NCBI RefSeq assembly: GCF_040687965.1
Contig: NZ_CP156084.1
Location: 2,790,501-2,854,500 of the forward strand
Direction of reading: 5' to 3'
DNA: 64,000 nt
Source of the DNA: Methylocystis echinoides
Lineage (GTDB): Bacteria; Pseudomonadota; Alphaproteobacteria; Rhizobiales; Beijerinckiaceae
This document shows, one piece after another, positions 43,510 to 52,709 of this stretch (positions are counted from its first letter, which is position 1; every line of letters starts with the position of its first letter). Position numbers and translations under genes: made by a program. The notes beneath the pieces were generated by a model, which was not told the origin of the DNA, did not search any database, and worked only from the letters and a program-made list of their open reading frames with translations.

Positions 43510-44394
43510 ATGGTCAAGAGTCATAGTAGACGGCAGAGGACAGATGGTGACTTGAGCGCCTCGTTGCCCCTACAAACAGCAGGAAAGTCAAACTGGGTAA
43601 GGGCCAAGCTCGTGCAAAAAGTATCTTACGGAGGTAAGCCGGTTTTTATCGTAGAGAAGCATCAAGAAGTGATTGAGGCTTGGGTCGCGTGTCGCTTAAA
43701 CGGCCTGAGTGGACGAGTTCTGATCACGTTGGACCATCACACAGATTTACAAGCGGCGTTTCTCCGTCACTCGCATCAGAGCGCCTCCCGTAGTTTTGGC
43801 TCCCCCGTTGACGAGACGGAAGCGACGCGAAAGCAAAGAGAGTTGGTTGCTGAGTTTAATCCTGACAACCTACAATCGGCTCGTGCGGCGGTCGGAATGC
43901 TCCAGCACGATGAGCATATTGATCTGGCAATCAAGGCTGGAATTTTTGAACATGCTTATGTCGTGCTGGGATACACAAGTGCTGTCGGGCGGCACCCTCA
44001 AGCAACTGTCCTCAGCTTTGAACCGCGTCTCGTAAGCTTTGAAAAGTTTCCCCCCGATGGCGACTGTGAACGTGAGCGAGCCGATGCAGTGATTGAGAGT
44101 GGGAAGCTTTCGTTAAAAATTAATCGGATCGAGGCGGAGCGAGGTGCCATCGGAACCTTTGATTACATCCTCGATGTTGACCTGGATGTTTTTTCAACCG
44201 CTAAATCAATTTCCCCGAGCGACCCTGCGACGTTCTACGACCTGATCAGAGGAGCAAGAGCAATAACAATAGCTAGGGAAACAAAGATCGTTGAGCAGGA
44301 AGATGGCACCAGCTTAGAGCCCTTGAAGGCCGACTATCTGTTAGAGAAACTACTTGGACATATTGAACTAGCAATGAGAGTTAGTCCGCAATGA
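43510..44394 (+). CDS. UPF0489-family protein
   Basis: The product is 294 aa. The pattern VFIVEKHQEVIEAW, then LITLDHHTDL, and later FDYILDVDLDVF fits UPF0489 proteins (PF12640), whose Asp/His-rich motifs resemble the metal sites of arginase-like enzymes. This suggests a metal-dependent hydrolase of unknown substrate. The gene overlaps the next one by 4 bp (ATGA), and an ATPase-TOPRIM gene follows, so the three may be one defence-type operon. The start is unclear: ATG 43510 has no good ribosome site. Confidence 0.7.
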   Translation: MVKSHSRRQRTDGDLSASLPLQTAGKSNWVRAKLVQKVSYGGKPVFIVEKHQEVIEAWVACRLNGLSGRVLITLDHHTDLQAAFLRHSHQSASRSFGSPVDETEATRKQRELVAEFNPDNLQSARAAVGMLQHDEHIDLAIKAGIFEHAYVVLGYTSAVGRHPQATVLSFEPRLVSFEKFPPDGDCERERADAVIESGKLSLKINRIEAERGAIGTFDYILDVDLDVFSTAKSISPSDPATFYDLIRGARAITIARETKIVEQEDGTSLEPLKADYLLEKLLGHIELAMRVSPQ

Positions 44395-44735
44395 AAACGC
44401 TGAAGGTTTTAATAGCGGCTTCCACGTTTCTGGTAATGCTTGACTGCGCTAACGCTCAAACAGACTGCGAACGATACGCGGTAACTCCCCACGAAAAGGA
44501 AGTATGTGGGGAGGGAAACAGGCATAGAGCTTACAAACTCGAAACATGCGGTCGCCTCTTTGCCAGTCAACAAGAACTAGACCTGTGCTATCGCTTTGGG
44601 GTTAGAGCCGTATCTTGGGCGTATGTCATCTGCCGCAAGGCCGCAAACCCTACGAAATGCCAGGAGTCAAACTCGAAAAGCTTGTCGATATGGGACAGCA
44701 CACCGCACCCTGATGACGAGCGCTTTTACAAATAA
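44391..44735 (+). CDS. Secreted cysteine-rich protein, 114 aa
   Basis: The protein has signal peptide MKTLKVLIAASTFLVMLDCANAQ and seven further Cys in the mature chain, in spaced pairs (DCERYAV, EVCGEG, ETCGRLF, LDLCYRF, VICRKA, TKCQES). This predicts a small disulfide-stabilised periplasmic protein. Translation is coupled to the UPF0489 gene by an ATGA overlap. No family is recognised. A secreted product inside a putative defence operon is unusual and may mean it has a separate role, such as the envelope. Confidence 0.62.
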   Translation: MKTLKVLIAASTFLVMLDCANAQTDCERYAVTPHEKEVCGEGNRHRAYKLETCGRLFASQQELDLCYRFGVRAVSWAYVICRKAANPTKCQESNSKSLSIWDSTPHPDDERFYK

Positions 44736-44884
44736 GAAGCATTGGTATCGCTGGCTTGTATCCGCTCGCCACCTAACCAGATTGGGAGAGCCGTCCCCTT
44801 CGCATACGATGGATCGGCCCGGCGGCAGGGGGGTAAAATTTGCCTTCGGCAATAGCGTTGAGGTTTCACATTTTGTAGCAAAAA

Positions 44885-46558
44885 ATGAACGTCTTAGTCT
44901 CGACTGATTGGGAACTTGCGGGAAGCTTTGACATGCCCAGCGGAAACGAAGTGATTGCAAAAGTCGACATTCCTAATCCCACCGGCAAGTTCCCGCTTGA
45001 GTTAAAGGCGGGTAATTCGATCGTCTTGGCCGGAGCAAATGGTGCAGGAAAAACTAGGCTTGGCGTGTTTTTAGAAGCAGCTTGCCCCGCTGATAAGGTT
45101 AGGCGTATCGCCGCCCACAGGTCGTTAGTTCTATCTGACAAAATCTCAGCGATCAGCCTCGACCGAGCTATGAAGGGGTTGCAGTTTGGATACATTGACG
45201 GCGAAGCGGGTCATCGGACAGGCCATCGTTGGCAGAATAAGCCCGCTGTTGCACTGCTTAATGATTTCGAATTTCTGTTACAGGCTCTTTTTGCTGAGAC
45301 CAGCCGAGTCGCAATCCAGCACCTTGAGTCTCGCAGGACCAGCCCAAACGAACCTCCGCCGGAAACAGTATTGTGGAGATTGAAAACCATCTGGGAAAGA
45401 TTGCTTCCTCATCGCAAGCTCCGTCTGCAAGAGCTTGGTATCTTAGTCGTCCCCGACGCTGCTTCAACTTCTGACTCGACCTCAGAATACCCTGGCTCAG
45501 AAATGAGTGATGGAGAGCGGGTAATCTTCTATATGCTGGGACAGTGCTTGCTAATCGCGCCCGGTTCAATAATCATTGTTGACGAACCAGAACTGCACAT
45601 TCACAAAGCAATCCTTGGTCGTCTGTGGGACGCCATCGAAGCAGAGCGAAACGACTGCTCGTTTGTATACATTACGCACGATTTGGATTTTCTAGTCAGC
45701 CGACCTACCGCAACAAAGCTCCTCGTTACCGCTTACTCTGCGGAGCCTCGCTGGCAGATTGAGAGTCTGCCTAATGACACCGGCCTGCCCGAACGGGTTT
45801 TGTCAGAGTTGGTGGGAAGCAGACAGCCTATCCTTTTCGTTGAAGGAAGGCGGGGCAGCTTGGATACTACGATCTATCAGAGCGTGTTCCCGCATTATAC
45901 AGTCGAGCCAATCGGCCCATGCGAGGCGGTATTGCACGCAGTAACTTCCTTTCGGACCAACCCAAGTTTGCACCGGGTATCTGCTCAGGGGATTGTCGAT
46001 GCAGACGGACGTAGCGAGGATCAAATCGCTTACCTCAAGGGACGAGGGGTCTTCATTCTGCCCGTTGCGGAAGTTGAAAATCTGCTGCTTTTGCCAAGCG
46101 TCTTCAAAGAGCTAGCATTAGCCTTACATTTTTCAGACTTGGAAGCAGGGGATTTGCTCGCAAAGCTGACAATTGCCGTGATGGAGGAAGCAACAAAAGA
46201 CTTGGAAAAGGCTTCCGTTCGTTTCGCAGTTCGCAAGTTGGATGCCGAACTCAAGAAACTCGCTCCGGCCGCAAAGACCATTGCTGAGTTGAGCCAAAAG
46301 TTCCAGGCGAGTGTCCAGTCACTTGATCCCGCAGCGTTAGCGAACGATTATAAGGCTCGCCTCTCGACCGCCATCCAGTCGAAGGAACTCGAAAAAGTCC
46401 TATTGCTTTACGACAACAAAGGGCTGCTCAGTATCGCTGCGCAAGTTTTGGGATACAAAAGTCGTGAGGAGCTGGCTGACCTATTGAGCCGTTTACTAGC
46501 TCGGAATGATGCGCCGATTAAAGCAGCAATCAATGCGGTTTTGCCGACCATCGCTTGA
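44885..46558 (+). CDS. ABC-type ATPase fused to DUF4435/TOPRIM-like domain (PARIS-like)
   Basis: The product is 557 aa. The N-terminal ATPase has Walker A GANGAGKT (about residue 50), an ABC signature MSDGERV (about 207), Walker B IIIVDEPELHIH (about 229) and switch His THDLDF. From about residue 310 it continues into a DUF4435/TOPRIM-like domain: ILFVEGRRGSLD with the conserved Glu, then GIVDADGRS with the DxD pair, and VFILPVAEVENLLL. AriA (ATPase) and AriB (DUF4435) make up the PARIS anti-phage system, and single-chain fusions are known. OLD-family nucleases are an alternative with similar parts. The C-terminal 150 residues are helical. Confidence 0.78.
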   Translation: MNVLVSTDWELAGSFDMPSGNEVIAKVDIPNPTGKFPLELKAGNSIVLAGANGAGKTRLGVFLEAACPADKVRRIAAHRSLVLSDKISAISLDRAMKGLQFGYIDGEAGHRTGHRWQNKPAVALLNDFEFLLQALFAETSRVAIQHLESRRTSPNEPPPETVLWRLKTIWERLLPHRKLRLQELGILVVPDAASTSDSTSEYPGSEMSDGERVIFYMLGQCLLIAPGSIIIVDEPELHIHKAILGRLWDAIEAERNDCSFVYITHDLDFLVSRPTATKLLVTAYSAEPRWQIESLPNDTGLPERVLSELVGSRQPILFVEGRRGSLDTTIYQSVFPHYTVEPIGPCEAVLHAVTSFRTNPSLHRVSAQGIVDADGRSEDQIAYLKGRGVFILPVAEVENLLLLPSVFKELALALHFSDLEAGDLLAKLTIAVMEEATKDLEKASVRFAVRKLDAELKKLAPAAKTIAELSQKFQASVQSLDPAALANDYKARLSTAIQSKELEKVLLLYDNKGLLSIAAQVLGYKSREELADLLSRLLARNDAPIKAAINAVLPTIA

Positions 46559-46628
46559 GTAAGTCGCAGGTAACATCAAACAACGGCTAGCAAGGGCGTA
46601 GGAAGAACTCCACGCCCTGCCATACACC

Positions 46629-46865
46629 TTATTCCTGAATTTTACGCCCGTAGGTCTGGTAGTCGTAATACCGCTCATACTCCCGGTCAAACCTTTGACG
46701 TTCCATCTTCTCCGAAGCCTGACACGACTCGCAATCGTCATAGAGGCCAGAGCTACGGTAAGGAGTAGGAGCGCGTGGTTCCGACGTGCCGAACACAGGT
46801 TCTGCCATTGCCGGGAACGAGGCCAACATCACTACTGCTACTGTGGCGGCTTTGAACTTCTTCAT
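46629..46865 (-). CDS. Small secreted protein, 78 aa
   Basis: The protein has signal peptide MKKFKAATVAVVMLASFPAMA and a short mature chain with a Cys pair (DDCESCQASEK) and a Tyr/Arg-rich tail (RQRFDREYERYYDYQTYG). AAGGAAATCTATCC precedes ATG 46865. No family is recognised. Confidence 0.6.
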   Translation of the reverse strand: MKKFKAATVAVVMLASFPAMAEPVFGTSEPRAPTPYRSSGLYDDCESCQASEKMERQRFDREYERYYDYQTYGRKIQE

Positions 46866-46941
46866 GGATAGATTTCCTTATTTATCAATGCTTGAAGTAA
46901 GCAAGGAGTGATCAAGACCACGCCCTGCCAGCCTCACGTCA

Positions 46942-47142
46942 TTACCTACTGAACGCCCACGCGACTAAACCCTTCTGATAAACCCTCTGCCCTGCATCGT
47001 TATAAGCAGGCAACAGGTCTAACTCCCGCTCCCGTTCCTGCATCCACGGCTCAAGGTCAGCAGCCTGTATCTCAATCTCATCGGCATACTGAGGTTCATA
47101 AGCCTTCACGTATTCTTCAACAGTCAGATACCCGTTCGCCAC
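46942..47142 (-). CDS. Small acidic protein, 66 aa
   Basis: GTG start at 47142 with AAGG upstream. The protein starts with a short helix (LTVEEYVKAYEPQYADEIEI) and is rich in Glu (WMQERERELDLL). It lies directly downstream of the integrase on the same strand, a position often used by excisionase or other element control proteins, but it shows no helix-turn-helix and is not basic, so I leave it unassigned. Confidence 0.45.
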   Translation of the reverse strand: MANGYLTVEEYVKAYEPQYADEIEIQAADLEPWMQERERELDLLPAYNDAGQRVYQKGLVAWAFSR

Positions 47143-47227
47143 TTGTAGTAACCTTCTTAGTTTCTTGGTGAGATTGAACAGAGATACGCAATACTGACGA
47201 TCTGCTTGGTAGGCGTTAGTGCAAGTA

Positions 47228-48232
47228 TTACATCTGGCTTAGCTTCTTAGCCACATCCTCGGCCTTAAGGTGAGTGTATCGGAATAACATCCTTACATCT
47301 TTATGGCCGCTTATCAGCCTTACCTCTGGAACTGATAGACCAACCTCGAAGAACCTACTTATGGCTTCGTGCCTTAGATCGTGGAAGCGGAGGTCTTCTA
47401 TTCCCGCTCTACGCTTCATTCGTTCCCACGCAAGCCTGAGGGCGTTCGCAGACAGCGGGAAGACGTGGGCAGGGGTATCTCTCTCAACCCTCATTCCCCG
47501 CAGGTCAGTAAGGACGCTGATTGCGAGGGAAGACAAGGGGACTGCTCTAGCTTCACCGTTCTTGGTCATAGGCAGGAACGCCACTCGGTTCGTCAAATCG
47601 ACGTTGACCCAAGTGAGCGAGAGAAGCTCCCCACGGCGCATCCCTGTAGCGATGGCGAACGTGATGGCGTGTTTGACGTAAGGGTTTCGAGTGGCTTGTA
47701 GACCCTCGGCAATCTTGCGAGCGTCCTCATCCGTCAAACGCCTGTCTCTAGCTCTACCTGATGAGGGCTTGGCGATTCCTGCGACAGGGTTCTTGTTCAG
47801 AAGGGACGCAATGCCCCACTCGGAGGCTGCAATGTGCAGGCAATGTTGGAGGATGGCCAACTCACGCCTGACCGAGGAACCCTTCACTTTCGCAAGCCTG
47901 TCGTCCCTGTAGGCGGCGACCTGAACAGGGGTCAGCTTATCAATTACGAGCGACGCTATCCGATGAGACTTGAGCGTCCTCAGCATATATCGTTCGGCTG
48001 AGTGGCCTCGCTTATTGGGCGTTACCTCCCGCTCGTATCTGTCTAGCAGGTCGAACAGGGTGAGCTTGGCTATGCTAGTCTCACGCTTAGGCTGGCATTG
48101 CAATGCGACTTCGGTTCGCTTTGCCCATGCCTCAGCATCGCTCTTGCGGTCAAATGATCGGCTGATAGGAGCCTGATCTTTGAGCCTGACCTGAGCCTGC
48201 CACTTATCTCCCCGCTTCCTGAACGTAGCCAT
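47228..48232 (-). CDS. Tyrosine site-specific integrase
   Basis: The product is 334 aa from ATG 48232 (AAGG upstream; GTG 48241 is possible). An N-terminal arm-binding region (ATFRKRGDKWQAQVRLKD) and SAM-like core-binding domain are followed by the catalytic domain. The catalytic residues are visible: Arg in ATGMRRGELLSLTW, Lys in PMTKNGEARAVPLS, HDLRHEAISRFFE, LISGHKDVRMLFRYTH with His/Asp/Arg and the nucleophilic Tyr. It sits 74 bp from the attachment repeat and inserts the element at the 3' end of tRNA-Ala. Confidence 0.93.
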   Translation of the reverse strand: MATFRKRGDKWQAQVRLKDQAPISRSFDRKSDAEAWAKRTEVALQCQPKRETSIAKLTLFDLLDRYEREVTPNKRGHSAERYMLRTLKSHRIASLVIDKLTPVQVAAYRDDRLAKVKGSSVRRELAILQHCLHIAASEWGIASLLNKNPVAGIAKPSSGRARDRRLTDEDARKIAEGLQATRNPYVKHAITFAIATGMRRGELLSLTWVNVDLTNRVAFLPMTKNGEARAVPLSSLAISVLTDLRGMRVERDTPAHVFPLSANALRLAWERMKRRAGIEDLRFHDLRHEAISRFFEVGLSVPEVRLISGHKDVRMLFRYTHLKAEDVAKKLSQM

Positions 48233-48249
48233 AGCCTTCACTCGCTTGC

Positions 48250-48269
48250 TGTGACAAGCGGTGTGATAG
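48250..48269 (+). repeat. TGTGACAAGCGGTGTGA repeat, proximal copy
   Basis: It matches 36756-36772 in direct orientation and lies between the integrase gene and the attachment repeat, where integrase arm sites are expected. Confidence 0.6.
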
Positions 48270-48305
48270 ATTGGTTTTCAGGGAGGAGACGGGTTGCTTA
48301 ACCCG

Positions 48306-48391
<86 letters not shown>

Positions 48392-48517
48392 AGCTTTGTT
48401 ACGGGCCTCTTGGGGGGAGGCTTCGGCCGACGCGCGGCGTCGACGGGCGCTGTATAGTTCAGCCGGGCGCGCCCTGCAAGCCCGCCTGGAAATTTTATGC
48501 ATCCGCCCGCGCGGGCG

Positions 48518-49879
48518 TCACGCTGCGACCGCCGTCACGCGGTTTCTGCCGGCGGTTTTCGAGGCGTAGAGCGCCTTGTCCGAGCGGCGCAGAAGGGCGT
48601 CGGCGTTGGCGTCGGCGCCACGCTCGGCGAGGCCGATCGAGGTCGTGATTGCAATCGTCCGGCTGCCCTTGGGGTCGATGGGGAAGGGCTCGCTTTCAAC
48701 GGCCGCGCGCACGCGCTCGGCCACCCGTTCGGCCATGGCCAGCGGCGTATCGGGCATGACGACCACGAATTCCTCGCCGCCCAGCCGGCAGACGAGATCG
48801 GCGCCGCGCAGGACGCGCTTGATGCGCCGGGCGAAGACCTTGAGCACCTCGTCGCCGGCGTCGTGGCCATGGGTGTCGTTCACCGACTTGAAATGGTCGA
48901 TGTCGAGGATCATCAGCGACAGCGGCCGGCCCTTGTGCGCGGCCTTGTCGAGAGCCTGCGCGAGATGCGTCTCCAGGAAGCGCCTGTTGTTGAGCCCGGT
49001 CAACGCGTCGACCACCGCGAGCTCAATCGCCGCCTGGACGTTCTCGCGCAGCGAATCGGCGTAGCGCTTGCGACGCAGCTGCGTGCGCACGCGGGCCAGC
49101 AGTTCGTTGCGGTCGATGGGCCGCACGATGTAGTCGTTGACGCCAAGGTCGAGCCCGCGCAGGATGCGCGGCCGGTCTTCGGCCTCGGCGAGCAGCAGGA
49201 TCGGGATCGCTCGGGTGCGTTCGAGCGAGCGCAACTGGCTGCATAGACGCAAAGAATCGAAATCGGCGAGATTCAGGCTGACGACGACGAGTTCGTAAGT
49301 GTTTTCCGCCGCCCGGAACAGCGCCTCCTGGGGCTGCGCCTCGATGTCCACGTCATGATAGTCGCGCAGCGTGGCGGTGATTCGGTCGGCCGAGCTTGCG
49401 CGGTCTTCGACGAGCAGGATGCGGCTGCGCGCGCCGTCGTTGGGCTCGCGCGAGGCGAGACCGAGATTGGCCGAGGTGCTGGCGCGGGCCCGCAATTCGT
49501 CGAGCATGATCTTCAGGCGCGTCAGCGATCGAACGCGGGCGATCAGCGCGAGTTCATCCACCGGCTTGGTGAGGAAGTCGTCGGCGCCGCATTGCAGGCC
49601 GCGGACGCGGTCGGCCGGCTGATCCAGCGCCGTCACCATCACGACGGGGAGATGCATTGTGGCAGGGTCCGCCTTGAGCCGCGTGCAGACCTCGAAACCG
49701 TCCATGCCCGGCATCATGACGTCGAGCAGCACGATATCGCAGGCGCCGCTGCGGCAGAGCTCAAGGGCCTGCGGGCCGTTGGTGGCGGAGACGACGTCAA
49801 AATATTCAGCCGTCAGGCGGACTTCGAGCAGTTTGACGTTGGGCAGGAGATCATCGACGATGAGGACGCGGGCGGTCAT
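48518..49879 (-). CDS. pleD: Response regulator diguanylate cyclase PleD
   Basis: The product is 453 aa. Receiver 1 (residues 1-120) has the phospho-acceptor in IVLLDVMMPGMDG. Receiver 2 (about 150-275) is degenerate (VVVSLNLADF), as in PleD. The GGDEF domain (about 290-450) has active site GGEEF and the LDIDHFKSVNDTHGHDAGD block. An allosteric I-site type RxxD is read as RGAD before VCRLGGEEF. Phosphorylation dimerises PleD and drives c-di-GMP synthesis controlling polar development and the motile-to-sessile switch. It follows divK with a 9-bp gap, the classic alphaproteobacterial pair. Confidence 0.95.
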   Translation of the reverse strand: MTARVLIVDDLLPNVKLLEVRLTAEYFDVVSATNGPQALELCRSGACDIVLLDVMMPGMDGFEVCTRLKADPATMHLPVVMVTALDQPADRVRGLQCGADDFLTKPVDELALIARVRSLTRLKIMLDELRARASTSANLGLASREPNDGARSRILLVEDRASSADRITATLRDYHDVDIEAQPQEALFRAAENTYELVVVSLNLADFDSLRLCSQLRSLERTRAIPILLLAEAEDRPRILRGLDLGVNDYIVRPIDRNELLARVRTQLRRKRYADSLRENVQAAIELAVVDALTGLNNRRFLETHLAQALDKAAHKGRPLSLMILDIDHFKSVNDTHGHDAGDEVLKVFARRIKRVLRGADLVCRLGGEEFVVVMPDTPLAMAERVAERVRAAVESEPFPIDPKGSRTIAITTSIGLAERGADANADALLRRSDKALYASKTAGRNRVTAVAA

Positions 49880-49888
49880 CTGCGCTTC

Positions 49889-50263
49889 CTAGGCCTTTTC
49901 CGCGAGGAAGGAATTCACGGTCTCCAGAAACTTCGCGACAGAGATGGGCTTGGACAGATAGGCTTCGCAGCCGCCCTGACGGATCTTCTCTTCGTCGCCC
50001 TTCATGGCGAAGGCGGTGACGGCGATGATCGGGATGTCGCGCAACTCTTCGTCGTCTTTCAGCCATCGCGTCACTTCGAGGCCGCTGACCTCGGGAAGCT
50101 GAATGTCCATGAGGATGAGGTCCGGCCGGTGCTCGCGGGCGAGCGCCACCGCCTCGACGCCGCTCTTGGTGCGCAGCGTCGCATATCCGTTCGCCTCCAA
50201 CAGATCGTTGAAGAGCTTCATATTGAGTTCGTTATCCTCTACGATGAGGACGGTTTTCTTCAT
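49889..50263 (-). CDS. divK: Single-domain response regulator DivK
   Basis: The product is 124 aa from ATG 50263. A single receiver has [20 protein letters not shown], acceptor Asp in [13 protein letters not shown], switch Thr in [16 protein letters not shown] and Lys in [11 protein letters not shown]. DivK shuttles phosphate between PleC/DivJ-type kinases and the CckA pathway controlling the cell cycle and polarity. It is operonic with pleD. Confidence 0.95.
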   Translation of the reverse strand: MKKTVLIVEDNELNMKLFNDLLEANGYATLRTKSGVEAVALAREHRPDLILMDIQLPEVSGLEVTRWLKDDEELRDIPIIAVTAFAMKGDEEKIRQGGCEAYLSKPISVAKFLETVNSFLAEKA

Positions 50264-50342
50264 GGGGCGACTCTCGATCGGCCGCGCCTCGGATAGGCTT
50301 CGCAGAAGGCCGTTGAATCCGTAAATTAGCACGGGAATCTTA

Positions 50343-50651
50343 ATGAAAGCCGGTTTCATGTCACCCGGTCGCCGCAACCCCGAGGGCGAAGGCCCGGCGG
50401 CCGCCGAATTGGCGCTGCTGGCTTTGGCTTATCTCGCCGGGGACGAGGATCGGGTTGCCCGCTTCCTCGCCCTCACCGGGCTCGATGCGGGCGATGTCGC
50501 CGGGCTTCTCGGCGATCGCGGCTTCCAGCTCGCCGTCCTCGATCATCTCGCCGGCGACGAAACCCTGCTGATGGACTTCGTCGCGGAAAAATCCCTGCCG
50601 CCCGAGGCTGTGGGCCGAGCCCGGCGCGCGCTCGGGGGCGGGGAGGTTTAG
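50343..50651 (+). CDS. DUF3572 family protein
   Basis: The product is 102 aa. An Ala/Leu-rich helical protein ([55 protein letters not shown]) matches the DUF3572 pattern found next to divK in many Hyphomicrobiales. It is divergent from divK. The start may be ATG 50343 or 50358. The role is unknown. Confidence 0.8.
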   Translation: MKAGFMSPGRRNPEGEGPAAAELALLALAYLAGDEDRVARFLALTGLDAGDVAGLLGDRGFQLAVLDHLAGDETLLMDFVAEKSLPPEAVGRARRALGGGEV

Positions 50652-50657
50652 GGGTTC

Positions 50658-51068
50658 TCAACCCTCCGCCCCGAGCGCCTCCGCCCCAGCCTTGGCGACG
50701 GCGCCGTCCTCGAAGGATTGCACGCCGGAGACGCCGATGGCCCCGACGACCTGCCCTTCATGCATGAGCGGCAGCCCGCCTTCGACCGGGGTGATGTGCG
50801 GCAGGCTGAGGAGCGCCACGCGGCCGCCGGCCACAGTTTCCTCGAGAGCCTTGGTCGGGCGGCGAAACAGCGCCGCGGCCCGGGCCTTCGCTTGTGCGAT
50901 GTCGCAGGAGGCCGGCTGCACGTCGTCGAGACGCTCGAGGTAGACGAGCAGGCCGGCGTCGTCGACGATGGCGATCACCACGGCCCAATCGTTGCGGCGG
51001 GCTTCTTCCGCGGCGGCGGCCGCGACGCGCTTGGCGTCGGCGAGGGTCAGGGCGAATTTCATTTTCAT
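50658..51068 (-). CDS. glcG: GlcG/HbpS family protein
   Basis: The product is 136 aa from ATG 51068 with AGGAGCGCCC upstream. A DUF336/GlcG domain spans nearly the whole chain (LTLADAKRVAAAAAEEAR, VVIAIVDDAGLLVYLERLDD, GGLPLMHEGQVVGAIGVSGV). GlcG accompanies glycolate oxidase genes. Its role is unclear, with heme- or cofactor-binding proposed for relatives. It is divergent from glcDEF, 144 bp away. Confidence 0.85.
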   Translation of the reverse strand: MKMKFALTLADAKRVAAAAAEEARRNDWAVVIAIVDDAGLLVYLERLDDVQPASCDIAQAKARAAALFRRPTKALEETVAGGRVALLSLPHITPVEGGLPLMHEGQVVGAIGVSGVQSFEDGAVAKAGAEALGAEG

Positions 51069-51212
51069 GGGCGCTCCTCTTTTGTCGTCACAGGCCGTTC
51101 CGCCGGGCTTGGGACTTCCCAAAGCCGGGCAAAATCCTTAGGGAAATCCCATGACGAGGCGACGGGCGCAATGGCGCGCCGCCTTCAACAACGGCGCAAG
51201 GAGGCGCTCGCC

Positions 51213-52706
51213 ATGACGCTCATCATGCCCGCGCCGGAGCCCGAGATTCTGGCCCGCCGCGAGCTATTGATCCAGCGGCTGCGCGCCATTCTCCCGGAGC
51301 CCGGTCTCATCGTCGACGAGACGGCGCGCCGCGCCTATGAATGCGACGGCTTCACCATGTATCGGGCGCTGCCGCTCGTCGTGGCGCTGCCGGAGACCGT
51401 GGCTCAGGTGAGCGCGATCATGGCGCTGGCGGCGGAAATGAACGTCAAGATCGTGCCGCGCGGCGCCGGAACGTCGCTTTCGGGCGGCTCCATGCCGCTC
51501 GAAGACGGCATTCTGCTTGGCATGTCGAAGTTCAACCGCGTTCTCGAGATCGACTACGAAAACCGCTGCGCGCGCGTGCAGCCCGGCGTCCAAAATCTGG
51601 CGATCACGCGGGCCGTAGAGGGCAGGGGCTTCTATTACGCGCCCGATCCCTCCTCGCAGATCGCCTGTTCCATCGGCGGCAATGTCGCCGAAAACGCCGG
51701 CGGCGTGCATTGTCTCAAATACGGGCTGACGACCAATAATATTCTGGGCCTCGAAGTCGTGCTGATGGGCGGCGAGATCCTGCGGCTCGGCGGCAAGCAT
51801 CTCGACAGCGAGGCTTACGACCTGCTGGGCCTCATGACCGGCTCTGAAGGGCTCTTGGGCGTAGTGACTGAAGTCACCGTCCGCATTCTGCAAAAGCCCG
51901 CGGTCGCGCGCTGTCTTCTCGTCGGTTTTCCGAGCGTCGCCGCCGGCGCGCGCTTCGTCGGGGCGGTCATTGCGGGCGGCGTCATACCCGGCGGCATGGA
52001 GATGATGGACAAGGCGACCATTCACGCGGTCGAGCGCTTCCAGCCCTGCGGCTACCCGCTCGACGCCGAGGCGCTGGTCATCGTCGAGCTGGACGGCACG
52101 CAGGCGGAAGTCGATCATCTCGTTCGCGTCGTCGAGGGGATCGCGCGCGACGAGGGCGCGACCACGACGAAGATTTCGATCAGCGAGGCGGAACGCCTGC
52201 AATTCTGGGCCGGCCGCAAGAACGCCTTCCCCGCGGTCTCCTGCATCAAGCCCGATTATCTGTGCATGGACGGCACGATTCCGCGCGCGCGCCTGCCCGA
52301 GGTGCTCGCGGGCATGGACGAGATCGCAAAGGCGCAGGGCCTTCAGGTCGCCAATGTCTTTCACGCCGGCGACGGCAATCTGCATCCGCTGATCCTTTAC
52401 GACGCCGCCATCGAAGGCGACGTCGAACGCGCCGAAAAAGTCGGCTTCGACATTCTGCGCCTGTGCGTCGCCGTCGGCGGCGTGCTTACCGGCGAGCATG
52501 GCGTCGGCGTCGAAAAGCGCGATCTGATGGGCGAGATGTTTACTGAAACTGATCTCGAGCAGCAGATGCGGGTGAAATGCGCCTTCGATCCGATGAACCG
52601 CTTGAACCCCGGCAAGGTGTTTCCGACCCTGCATCGCTGCGCCGAATTCGGCATGATGCATGTTTCGGGCGGCAAGGCGCCATTCCCCGACCTGCCGAGG
52701 TTTTAA
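51213..52706 (+). CDS. glcD: Glycolate oxidase subunit GlcD (FAD-linked)
   Basis: The product is 497 aa, normal for the family, from ATG 51213 with AAGGAGG upstream. The FAD-binding PCMH domain has VPRGAGTSLSGGSMPLEDGI and PDPSSQIACSIGGNVAENAGG. The C-terminal FAD_oxidase_C domain has NVFHAGDGNLHPLI and GGVLTGEHGVGVEKR. It oxidises glycolate to glyoxylate with GlcE and GlcF, feeding electrons to the respiratory chain, which matters for 2-phosphoglycolate salvage or growth on C2 acids. It is the first gene of glcDEF. Confidence 0.93.
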   Translation: MTLIMPAPEPEILARRELLIQRLRAILPEPGLIVDETARRAYECDGFTMYRALPLVVALPETVAQVSAIMALAAEMNVKIVPRGAGTSLSGGSMPLEDGILLGMSKFNRVLEIDYENRCARVQPGVQNLAITRAVEGRGFYYAPDPSSQIACSIGGNVAENAGGVHCLKYGLTTNNILGLEVVLMGGEILRLGGKHLDSEAYDLLGLMTGSEGLLGVVTEVTVRILQKPAVARCLLVGFPSVAAGARFVGAVIAGGVIPGGMEMMDKATIHAVERFQPCGYPLDAEALVIVELDGTQAEVDHLVRVVEGIARDEGATTTKISISEAERLQFWAGRKNAFPAVSCIKPDYLCMDGTIPRARLPEVLAGMDEIAKAQGLQVANVFHAGDGNLHPLILYDAAIEGDVERAEKVGFDILRLCVAVGGVLTGEHGVGVEKRDLMGEMFTETDLEQQMRVKCAFDPMNRLNPGKVFPTLHRCAEFGMMHVSGGKAPFPDLPRF

Positions 52707-52709
52707 AGG

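Noticed and set aside
46942-47142. Excisionase
   Set aside because: It has the right position next to the integrase, but no helix-turn-helix and an acidic rather than basic character.
47228-48232. XerC/D-type housekeeping recombinase
   Set aside because: The N-terminal arm-binding region and position at a duplicated tRNA end show it is an element integrase.
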